From: Campylobacter concisus
GTDB lineage: Bacteria; Campylobacterota; Campylobacteria; Campylobacterales; Campylobacteraceae
Reading direction: 5' to 3'
NCBI GenBank assembly: GCA_002092835.1
Contig: LVWL01000002.1
Coordinates: forward strand, 1-42,279
Length of the DNA: 42,279 bases
Shown here: positions 34,184-42,279 of the stretch, piece by piece
Layout of the letters: every line of letters begins with the position of its first letter
How positions within the stretch are numbered: position 1 is the stretch's first letter
Program-made: the position numbers and the translations under genes
The notes under the pieces: generated by a model
The model's database searches: none
What the model saw: the letters and a program-made list of their open reading frames with translations, nothing else
Told to the model about the DNA's origin: nothing

Positions 34184-36022
34184 ATGATTTTATTTTGTAT
34201 TTCGCTATTTTTTCCACTTCTTAGCTTTATCGTTTCTGGACTTTTTTCACATAGCAGTAAAAATTTACTAATTGGTGTTTTTTGTTCACTTCTCATGATT
34301 ATTAGCACCACCGCTTCACTTATGCTAGCAGCCAGTCTTGGCATAGATGAACCGCTAAATTTATCACTAAAAGAATTTATAAATTTTGGTGGTCTGGATT
34401 TAAATTTTGGCTTCTATCTTGACGCCATTAGCCTTGTTATGCTTAGCACTGTGGGTGTGGTGGCCAGTGTAGTGCATATATATTCCATTGGCTACATGAA
34501 AGATGACGCAAGCTTTAACCGCTTTTTTAGCTATTTAGGACTCTTTGTATTTTGCATGAACGTCCTTGTATCAAGTGATAATTTTATAGGACTTTTCATC
34601 GGCTGGGAGGGTGTTGGACTTTGCTCGTGGCTACTCATTGGCTTTTGGTATAAAAGAGCTAGTGCAAATATCGCTGCAAACGAAGCCTTTATAATGAATA
34701 GAGTCGCTGACCTTGCGATGCTTGTTGGCATTTTTTATATATTTTATAGCTTTGGCTCACTTAAATTTAGCGAGGTTTTTACCGCTAGAAACGATTTTAG
34801 CGGGCTAAATTTAGGCATCATTGCAACACTTCTTTTTATAGGCGCCATGGGTAAAAGCGCACAGTTTCCATTTCACACCTGGCTTGCAAACGCTATGGAG
34901 GGGCCAACTCCAGTTTCTGCACTCATCCACGCAGCAACCATGGTAACAGCTGGCGTCTATCTAGTGATACGTGCAAATTTCATCTTTACAAATGTGTCAG
35001 AAGTCTCGCACTTTATAGCCTGCCTTGGCGCTTTTGTGGCGATATTTGCCGCTAGCATTGCACTAGTACATAACGACCTTAAAAAAATAGTCGCCTACTC
35101 GACGCTTTCGCAGCTTGGATATATGTTTGTAGCTGCTGGTCTTGGCGCTTATAAGATCGCGCTTTTTCACCTTGTCACGCACGCATTTTTCAAATCACTT
35201 CTATTTTTATGCGCTGGCAACGTTATGCACGCGATGAATGACGAGTTAAATATCAAAAAAATGGGTGGGCTTTATAAATTTATGAAGCCAACTGCGCTTC
35301 TTTCTATCATCGCAAGCTGCGCACTATCTGGCTTTTATCCATTTGCTGGCTTTTTCTCTAAAGATAAAATTTTAGAAGTCACCTTTAGTGAAAATAAATT
35401 TTTATGGATCATTTTGCTCTTTGGTGCCGTACTTACGGCATTTTATAGCTTTAGGCTCGTTATGCTCGTCTTTTTCACAAAGCCAAAGAGCGAGAAACAC
35501 GTTCATGAAGCTAAAAACTATATGCTAGCTGGCATGGGCATGCTTGGAATTCTCTCAGTCATAAGTGGCTTTTTTTGGAGTAACTTTAGTGAGTTTTTAG
35601 AAAAAAGCTTAAAAGATTTTTCACTAAATTTATCTCACAGTAGTGAAATTTTTTTACTTATTTTAACACTTAGTCTGGTGCTAGCAAGCGCTGGCTTTGC
35701 AGTATTTGCCTATAAAAAAGAAATTTTTAAAGAGAATATTTGTGAGAATAAAGCTTACAAAATTTTGCAAAATGCCTACTTTATACCAAAATTTTATGAG
35801 AAATTTTTTATAAATGGCTACATTTTGATCTCACAAATTTGTAAAAAGATTGATGAGATGATAATCGATCATAGTGTCGATCTAGTCGCAATGGCGCTAA
35901 ATAAATTTGCATTTTTAGCAAACAAAATGCAAAGTGGCGACTTAAGCATTATGCTTAGGTTTATGGTCGCAGGATTTGCCTTGCTTTTAAGCTTTATATT
36001 TTTATTAAACGGAGCCAAATAA
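34184..36022 (+). CDS. nuoL: Complex I subunit L, proton-pumping antiporter-like
   Basis: This 612-residue membrane subunit is at the distal end of the arm and has a C-terminal lateral helix. Typical signatures are FIGWEGVGLCSWLLIGFWY (with the key Glu near residue 142), GAMGKSAQFPFHTWLANAME (key Lys) and SALIHAATMVTAGVYLVIR. The frame is intact at full length. Overlaps nuoM by one base (TAATG). Confidence 0.96.
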   Translation: MILFCISLFFPLLSFIVSGLFSHSSKNLLIGVFCSLLMIISTTASLMLAASLGIDEPLNLSLKEFINFGGLDLNFGFYLDAISLVMLSTVGVVASVVHIYSIGYMKDDASFNRFFSYLGLFVFCMNVLVSSDNFIGLFIGWEGVGLCSWLLIGFWYKRASANIAANEAFIMNRVADLAMLVGIFYIFYSFGSLKFSEVFTARNDFSGLNLGIIATLLFIGAMGKSAQFPFHTWLANAMEGPTPVSALIHAATMVTAGVYLVIRANFIFTNVSEVSHFIACLGAFVAIFAASIALVHNDLKKIVAYSTLSQLGYMFVAAGLGAYKIALFHLVTHAFFKSLLFLCAGNVMHAMNDELNIKKMGGLYKFMKPTALLSIIASCALSGFYPFAGFFSKDKILEVTFSENKFLWIILLFGAVLTAFYSFRLVMLVFFTKPKSEKHVHEAKNYMLAGMGMLGILSVISGFFWSNFSEFLEKSLKDFSLNLSHSSEIFLLILTLSLVLASAGFAVFAYKKEIFKENICENKAYKILQNAYFIPKFYEKFFINGYILISQICKKIDEMIIDHSVDLVAMALNKFAFLANKMQSGDLSIMLRFMVAGFALLLSFIFLLNGAK

Positions 36023-37533
36023 TGCTAAGTGTAATCATATTTTTCCCTGCAATAAGCGCGATACTTGGCTTTTTAATAGAAAATAAAAGCATCAAATTTT
36101 ATGGAGCAAGCATCGCTCTCATAGAGCTTTTACTAGCCATTTTTATCTGCGTCAATGTTGATTTTCAGGGTTATGACTTTGTTTTAACACATCAAGTCTC
36201 ACTCATACCAAGCCTAAATATCAGCTATTTTGTGGGCATCGATACCATTTCGCTAGCACTTATCGTACTTAGTGCATTTATGAGCTTCATCTCTATCGTG
36301 GCACTTAGCGATGATGGAAATTTAAAGCATCTAATTATTAGCGTGCTATTTTTAGAGAGCACGATGATGGGCGTCTTTAGCGCGCTTGATATGATCTTGT
36401 TTTACAGCTTTTGGGAGCTTAGCCTCATACCGCTACTTTACATCATCGGCGCATTTGGCAGTAAAAATAGAATTTATGCTGCGATTAAATTTTTCATCTA
36501 TACATTTTTAGGCTCTGTCTTTATGCTAGTAGCGATCATCTTTATCGGCTATTTGTGCTATCAAAAAAGCGGCGTCTTTAGCTTTAGCTTGCTTGACTGG
36601 TACAAGCTTAGTATCGGGCAAAGCGCTCAAATTTGGCTATTTTTAGCGTTTTTCTTTGCCTTTGGTGTGAAAACTCCATTATTTCCATTTCATACGTGGC
36701 TACCTTACGCGCACGGACAGGCTCCGACTATCGGCTCGGTGCTGCTTGCTAGCGTGCTTTTAAAGATGGGCACTTACGGCTTTGTGAGATTTTCACTACC
36801 GCTTTTTCCAGACGCGAGCCTACTTTTAAGTGGCTTTGTCTGCGTCATAGCCATCATTATGATCATCTACGCAGCCCTCGTTGCCTACGCACAAAGCGAC
36901 ATAAAGCAAGTGATCGCTTATAGCTCCATTTCACACATGGGCGTCATCATGCTTGGCATTTTTTCACTAAATTTAATAGGCCTTGGTGGCTCAATATTTT
37001 TGATGATAAGCCACGGCATCGTTAGTGGTGCGCTATTTTTGTTAGTTGGCGTCATCTATGAGAGGGCTCACACCAAAGAAATTTGCGAATTTGGTGGCCT
37101 TGCCAAGGTCATGCCAAAGTACGCGCTCATATTTTTTATAGCAACGCTTGCAAGTATCGGCCTACCTCTAACGATTGGCTTTGTTGGCGAGTTTTTGAGC
37201 CTGCTTGGCGTCTTTAAGCTAAACAAGCTCTTTGCGCTACTTGGTGGCTTTAGCATCATCGTGGGCGCTGTTTATATGCTAGTGCTTTATAAAAGGGTAT
37301 TTTTTGGCGAGTGTAAGGAGAAAAATTTAAGCCTAAAAGATCTAAATTTCAAAGAGCTAGCCGCTCTTGTGCCACTTTGCTTGCTTATCATCACTCTTGG
37401 TGTTGCTCCAAATTTAATACTAAAGCCGCTTGAGCCAAGCGCGCAAAATATCATAAGCAAAATGCAAACTAGAGCTGTAAATAGCGACACAAAGGATAAG
37501 ATTTTATCTTTAAATGGCGGGAGCAAACTATGA
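36022..37533 (+). CDS. nuoM: Complex I subunit M, proton-pumping antiporter-like
   Basis: This 503-residue subunit has about 14 helices. Signatures are FYSFWELSLIPLLYIIGAFG (key Glu in helix 5), FGVKTPLFPFHTWLPYAHGQ (key Lys and His) and YSSISHMGVIMLG. Intact. It is coupled at both ends: its start overlaps nuoL by 1 nt and its stop overlaps nuoN by 4 nt. Confidence 0.96.
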   Translation: MLSVIIFFPAISAILGFLIENKSIKFYGASIALIELLLAIFICVNVDFQGYDFVLTHQVSLIPSLNISYFVGIDTISLALIVLSAFMSFISIVALSDDGNLKHLIISVLFLESTMMGVFSALDMILFYSFWELSLIPLLYIIGAFGSKNRIYAAIKFFIYTFLGSVFMLVAIIFIGYLCYQKSGVFSFSLLDWYKLSIGQSAQIWLFLAFFFAFGVKTPLFPFHTWLPYAHGQAPTIGSVLLASVLLKMGTYGFVRFSLPLFPDASLLLSGFVCVIAIIMIIYAALVAYAQSDIKQVIAYSSISHMGVIMLGIFSLNLIGLGGSIFLMISHGIVSGALFLLVGVIYERAHTKEICEFGGLAKVMPKYALIFFIATLASIGLPLTIGFVGEFLSLLGVFKLNKLFALLGGFSIIVGAVYMLVLYKRVFFGECKEKNLSLKDLNFKELAALVPLCLLIITLGVAPNLILKPLEPSAQNIISKMQTRAVNSDTKDKILSLNGGSKL

Positions 37534-39018
37534 ACGAAATAGCCTTTTTAGACCTTAAAGAAATTTCTTTATCTTCGGTTGCTCCGATGCTTAGCATGAT
37601 AATTTTTGCGCTTTTTATCTTAATCGTTGGCACCATAAAAAAAGATCTTTCAAGAAATTTCTACTGCGTATTTTGTATTATCGCAATATTTGTAAATTTA
37701 GGTCTAATACTTGATTTTAACGGTCTTAGCCTTAGCTTTTGGGATATGCTTTTAGTTGATGGCGTTTCGGTCATCTCTCAAGTCATCATCCTAATCGCCT
37801 CAGCCCTTTTTATCCCGCTCGCACTTAGCACAAAAGAGTATTTTGAGTACAAAATTTACGAGTATTACGCTCTATTTTTGTTTATGATCGCTGGATTTTT
37901 ATTTATGGTGAGCTCAAGCAACCTACTCATTATATTTTTGGGCCTTGAGATCAGCTCACTTTGCCTCTACACCCTAATAGCCCTTCACAACAAGGCAAAA
38001 AGCATCGAGCTGCCATTAAATACTTTGCTATGGGCTCGCTCTCGGCTGGCTTTTTTGCGATGGCAATAGCGATGTTTTATCTAGCGACAAACTCAATAGG
38101 CATCGCTCGTATCGGCATTGTGATAAAAGATCTTAGCCTAAATCAAAATTTGATCATTTTATTAGGCTGCGTTTTCATCGCTTCAGCCATTGGCTTTAAG
38201 CTCTCACTCATACCATTTCACACATGGATCCCAGACGTTTATGAAGGCTCAAATGCCCCACTTGCTGGCTATATGTCGATCGTGCCAAAGGTGGCAGCTT
38301 TTATCGTTGCGTTAAGAATTTTTGCGATGCTTGAAGACTCACAAATTTCATGGATAAAAGATATGCTCTACATCATCGCCGTGCTTACGATGAGCCTTGC
38401 AAATATCATGGCACTAGTACAAAAGGACGTAAAAAGAATGCTCGCCTTTAGCTCCATAGCTCACGCTGGTGTCGTGCTTTGTGCACTTGTGGCAAATTCT
38501 CACGAGGCAAATGTCGCCTTGTTTTTTTACTGGATCATGTTTTTGTTTGCAAATTTGGGTGCATTTTCTATGCTCTGGGTGGCAAGGTGCGACGATGTGG
38601 TCTGCTGGGATAAGCGTTTAAGCACCCATTTGAGAAATTTTCAGGGCTTATAAAAATTTTACCAAGCTACGCAGTTATAATGGGAATTTTCATGATCGCC
38701 CTTGCTGGTATACCGCCTTTTAGCGTCTTTTGGGGCAAGATGGTACTTATCTCATCGCTCATAAAGTCTGATTACGTCGTGCTTAGCGTTATAATCATGA
38801 TAAATTCTGCCATTGCGATTTATTACTATTTAAAGCTAATCGTCTTTATGTTTTTAAAAGAGCCGATCGTAAAAGATAAAAATCTCTACACTGCAAATAT
38901 CTCGATGGCATTAAAAGTAATTGTTGGCATTGCGGTAGCTGGAACGGCCTTTTCGTTTTTATTTTCTGGAGCGATTTTGGAATTTATTGAGCATTTTGTC
39001 TTTGCTTCAGGATTTTAG
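37530..39018 (+). pseudogene. nuoN: Complex I subunit N, broken by two apparent one-base deletions
   Basis: Three frames together encode a complete NuoN of about 496 residues. Piece 1 (37530 to about 38009) ends naturally at ALHNKAKSIE. The next codons would read AAIKYFAMGS if one G were added near 38010, but as written the frame runs out at 38069. Piece 2 (to about 38610) holds IPFHTWIPDVYEGSNAP and LAFSSIAHAGVVL and reads DKR just before the second break. One extra T in TTT near 38610 would restore FKHPFEKFSGLIKILPSY. Piece 3 carries ALAGIPPFSVFWGKM to the TAG at 39018. All residues expected of a functional subunit are otherwise there, so base-call error is as likely as true inactivation. 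Loss of NuoN would block complex I. Confidence 0.85.
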
Positions 39019-39040
39019 AAAATTTAACTATAATTGCGGC

Positions 39041-41415
39041 ATGAAAAAGCTCTTAATTATTTTATTTTTTCCGCTTTATCTAACCGCTTTTAATCTTAGC
39101 CTAAATAGCGGCGCAAATGGCGATAAACCCTATAGCGTCCTTCAGCTAAGCGATGAGCAAGAATTTGAATGCGTGGAACAAATTTTAGCTTACGATACCA
39201 AACGCTATGTCTGCATGCTAGATAATGAAATTTTGCCAAAAATTGAAGATACGACACTGCCATTAATGGATATAAAATATAAAAAGCAAGATGGCAAACT
39301 TTTTATCGTCATAATGCCAAAAGCACCGTCAAAACTACTAAATATAAAAACTGAGCTTTATAATAGCCAAAACGTACAAGATAGCCCAAAAACAACCATT
39401 TCAAAACACTTTAGCATAATCATAGATACTTCGCTCAGTGAAAATAGCAAGAGAAAGTCTGGGCTAAATTTTAAACCTGATTTTAAAGATATGCTAAATC
39501 CTAGTATCGGAGCGCTTGATCTTAATAAAGCCCCTATTGCTGGGCTTGATAGTAATGACATTGATATCTACATAAGCATAAAACGAGCTTATGAAAAGGG
39601 CGCTTATGAAAATGTAGTAAAAGATACTCAAACAGCGATAAAAAGGCATCCAAATAGCCTTTTTTCAAGTGAATTTTTACTATTTCGTCTAAGGGCTCTT
39701 GATAAAATTTTTGAGATAAAAAATGAGTTTGAAGAGATCGAGCCAAAAGATATCGTAAGTGAAGGTAGGGCTTGGATTAGAAAATTCCCATCTGATGAAA
39801 ACTATCCAGAGGTGCTCTACCTAATCGCTAGAGCCTACCTAAAAGATAGCATCGCAAGTGATGCAAAATATATGCTTGATATCTTAAACGAAGAGCACGC
39901 AAACTCAAAATTTACGAAACTTGCAGCGCTTGATTATGCTGATTATCTCTACAAGATAGGCAGACAAAAAGAGGCGCTAAAAGACTATGAAAAGGTGCTT
40001 TACTCCACAAACGACATCGACCTTGCAAGTAGAGCAGCACTAAGCCTAGCTGATGCAAATATTGATAAAGAAAAATTTGATGAAGCAAAGAAATTTATAC
40101 TAAAAATCGCAAATGCGAATGAAAAATTTTTTATGAATAACCCAACAAAGTCGATGAATCTTGCAACTACATTTGCAAGTAAAGATATGCCTGATGTGGC
40201 TGCTAAAATTTATGAAATTTTGATAAACAATAGCGATAGGACGAAAGATTTTTATGAAGTTGCTTTAAAAAATTTAGCACTAAATCTAGCCAAAACAAAA
40301 GATGAGAAAAAAGCATACGAATACTTAAATAAGTATGAGACAGAGTTTAAATATGGTGATTATATCGATGAAGTCACTAAAGCAAAAGATGGATTATTCT
40401 TTGAAGAAAAAGATAAAAATGCCACTGCACTTCATGCTAGATATAAAGAGCTAATTGAAAAATATGCCGGGACAAATATTAGCCAAAAGGCTCTAATAAG
40501 CGAGCTTGAGCTGGATATTAAAGAGCGCAAATTCTCCGATGCACTATCTTACAAAACCATGGCAAAAGATGGAAATTTAAGCAGGGCAATGGAGCTGATA
40601 AATGAGGCTGCACTAGAGCTTACAAAAGAGTATTTTATAAAAGATGATTGCACGGCTGTTATAAATTTACTTGAAAACTACTATATAAATAAAATCTCAT
40701 TACCACAATTTAAGCTTTTTAACTGCTACTTTAGAACGGCTCGCTACAATGATGCACTTGAGCTCGCAAAAGCTCATGCAAAAGATGAAAATTTAGAAGA
40801 TAGGGTCGAGTGGCTTGTAAATTTGAGCAAAATTTTATATAAAAATAAAGACTACGAGCATGCGATCATTGCCGCAAATGACGCGCTTTCACTTGGCTCA
40901 TCAGTCGAATACTCAGATCCAACACCATCTCTTTTTGACAGGTTTTACTCATTGCTTGCATAAAACGCTTTACGGAGGCGATCTCAACTATTAGTGCTAT
41001 CGAACAGCTAAGAGGCCAAGACTTTAAGATTATCGAAGCATATACAGCTATAAGTGACTACGCGATAAAAAGTAATGACTACGCTATCGCTACAACGTAT
41101 GCTAAAAAAGCTCTTGAGCTACAAACAAAAGCCAAGATAAATACCTTTTCGCCAAAGATAAATTTTAACTATTCAGAAGCTTCACTAAAGACAGATAACC
41201 TAGGTGAGGCGCTTGACGAGGCGAAATTTATACTGAACATGAAGCTTGAGCCAGAAGACCGCTTACACGCTTTAAATTTGATAAGTGAAATTTATATAAG
41301 ACAAAGGCAGTTTAAATTGGCTAGGCCTTATTTAAATGAGTGCTTTGACTCAAATTTTGTAAGCCCGTATAAAGATGCTTGCAAAGCTAAGCTTGACATG
41401 ATAGGCAAAAACTAA
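39041..41415 (+). pseudogene. pflA: PflA-like flagellar motor protein, apparent frameshift near its C-terminus
   Basis: This is a periplasmic TPR-type protein. In C. jejuni PflA forms part of the medial disc structures of the flagellar motor with PflB and is needed for motility. The ATG at 39041 gives a signal peptide (MKKLLIILFFPLYLTAF) and is preferred to the in-frame ATG at 38987 inside nuoN. The first frame ends at TAA at 40963 after 640 residues (YSLLA). One base added near 40960 continues the protein as LKRFTEAISTISAIEQLRGQ and on through more TPR-like helices to the TAA at 41413-41415, for about 791 residues, close to the 788 of C. jejuni PflA. The position after nuoN matches C. jejuni. 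If the shift is real the last 150 residues are lost, and motility would probably suffer. Confidence 0.85.
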
Positions 41416-41975
41416 ATACAAAGAAATGGCTTACTTTGCTAGTTTTATATTTGAGCTTAAATTTTAACCTTTATTTTTGCTATTTAAGTTGAGCTTTCTT
41501 TATAATTGCGTCTTTAATATTTTTACATTGCCACTAAATGCTCTTTATATTATAAAAGAGCTATATTTTATCGTAAGCTTTAATGATTTTTAACGCACGA
41601 GCCCTGGTATGATCTTTAAATTTTAAGTACCTTTCTTTATTAACAAATGTAGGCTGCTTTGCGTTTTATAAGCTTAAAAATTAAAAATGTTTAATGATTT
41701 TTGCCCAATAGATCAAAGCAAAAACAACTTGCAACGCTCTGTAATCACGTTTCTATGATATACTTTTATTATATTTATAAAGATTTTTTAGCTTAATTGT
41801 AAAATAGCTTCTAAAATTTATCACTTACTACACACTAATTAAACAACAATATAAAAATTAATTTTTACTTTTTTTAATAGCAATTTACTAAGCAAATCAG
41901 TATACATTTTTAAGAAATTTTTCTAGAATAAAATATTCTGTTTAATAAATTAAAAAGTAATGAGGATTAGAAAAA
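41416..41975. other. 560-bp A/T-rich intergenic region without genes
   Basis: No coding frame or RNA gene is visible between pflA and the tRNA cluster. Stops are frequent in all frames. The only structure noted is a 7-bp inverted repeat, GCTCTTT/AAAGAGC at 41540-41561, with an 8-nt loop and a weak T-rich follow-on; it might end the nuo-pflA transcript. Another small A/T-only hairpin lies near 41925-41940. Confidence 0.6.
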
Positions 41976-42050
41976 TGGTGACCCATACGAGACTCGAACT
42001 CGTGTTACCAACGTGAGAGGCTGGTGTCCTAACCGCTAGACGAATGGGCC
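41976..42050 (-). tRNA. tRNA-Glu (anticodon CUC)
   Basis: This 75-nt cloverleaf includes an encoded CCA. The acceptor stem GGCCCAT pairs with ATGGGTC (one G-U), the D arm reads TCTAGCGGTTAGGA, the anticodon arm is CCAGC-CTCTCAC-GTTGG with anticodon CTC, and the T arm is ACGAG-TTCGAGT-CTCGT. It is the C34 isoacceptor that reads GAG only; epsilonproteobacteria usually rely on the UUC form. The Lys gene is 8 nt away, so they are cotranscribed. Confidence 0.93.
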
Positions 42051-42058
42051 AAAATGGA

Positions 42059-42134
42059 TGGTGCCCCGTGTAGGCCTCGAACCTACGACCCCATCATTAA
42101 GAGTGATATGCTCTACCAACTGAGCTAACGAGGC
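42059..42134 (-). tRNA. tRNA-Lys (anticodon CUU)
   Basis: This 76-nt cloverleaf includes an encoded CCA. The acceptor GCCTCGT pairs with ACGGGGC, the D arm is standard (TAGCTCAGTTGGTAGAGC), the anticodon loop CTCTTAA gives anticodon CTT, and the T arm is GTAGG-TTCGAGG-CCTAC. It reads AAG only. It is the upstream gene of the Glu-Lys pair on the minus strand. Confidence 0.93.
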
Positions 42135-42255
42135 AAGATTAAATAGTAATAATAAATCTTAAAGTGTTATCTTAGAACTTATAATCTTAAAATTTAATTT
42201 GACACTCAATAATGGGTGCTTTATGAGACATTACCTTAACCTAAGGTTTAATATA

Positions 42256-42279
42256 TGGCGCAGCGGACGGGGCTCGAAC
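42256..42279 (-). tRNA. 3' end of a further tRNA, cut by the window edge
   Basis: The last 24 bases read on the minus strand GTTCGAGC...CCGCTGCGCCA: T loop, 3' half of the T stem, 3' acceptor strand CCGCTGC, discriminator G and encoded CCA. The anticodon is outside the window, so the amino acid cannot be given. Confidence 0.75.

Noticed and set aside
41540-41561. Small hairpin as terminator of the nuo-pflA operon
   Set aside because: The stem is only 7 bp, lies 125 nt after pflA and lacks a firm T tract; mentioned only under the intergenic entry.
42235-42255. Near-palindrome TTAACCTAAGGTTTAA between tRNA genes
   Set aside because: It is short and A/T-rich, without a clear partner or known motif.

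Overview
The window looks like the chromosome of a Campylobacter, most like the C. concisus group. The genome is AT-rich. The gene order from cmeC to yajQ matches, as I recall it, the C. jejuni block Cj0365c-Cj0374. A second block, nuoA-N followed by pflA, matches Cj1579c-Cj1565c, including the epsilonproteobacterial complex I in which NuoE and NuoF are replaced by two unrelated small proteins. Species assignment is an inference from synteny and protein sequence, not from a search.

Layout. (1) 1-7180, minus strand: an AT-rich accessory operon. It has its own promoter, a lipoprotein gene, a 1167-residue protein joining a class 3 lipase domain to a PAAR-like CPHGG spike-tip domain, and a very large unrecognised protein that runs off the left edge. 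I read this as a contractile-injection (probably type VI) lipase effector cassette with a candidate immunity lipoprotein. It is the most interesting part of the window. (2) 7186-15190, minus strand: ccoG, a TetR regulator, the CmeABC-type RND multidrug efflux pump and a small membrane protein. The TetR gene (cmeR) is cut by an in-frame TAA 26 codons before its natural end, while the CmeR-type palindrome ahead of cmeA is intact. (3) 15329-20285, plus strand: rpsU, an HTH/coiled-coil protein, a UPF0323 lipoprotein, a glutathionylspermidine synthase-like ATP-grasp enzyme, a 2-hydroxyacid dehydrogenase, an orphan protein and yajQ. (4) 20286-25508: an inverted-repeat intergenic element, a DUF2314-ankyrin protein, a polytopic AT-rich membrane protein, and a translationally coupled pair of a HemN/HutW-like radical SAM protein and a SyrD/YojI-like ABC exporter. 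(5) 25614-41415: the 14-gene nuo operon and pflA. nuoJ, nuoN (twice) and pflA each carry an apparent loss of one base, four in under 8 kb. This is either shared sequencing or assembly error or real decay. (6) 41976-42279, minus strand: tRNA-Glu(CUC), tRNA-Lys(CUU) and the 3' end of a third tRNA.

How the genes work together: CmeABC is a tripartite inner membrane-periplasm-outer membrane pump, normally repressed by CmeR at the operator in front of cmeA. Complex I feeds electrons into the quinone pool, and in this group the electrons come from flavodoxin rather than NADH. CcoG helps assemble the cbb3 oxidase at the other end of the respiratory chain. PflA is a flagellar motor disc protein whose gene follows nuoN, as in C. 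jejuni. No CRISPR array, insertion sequence, rRNA or phage gene was seen.
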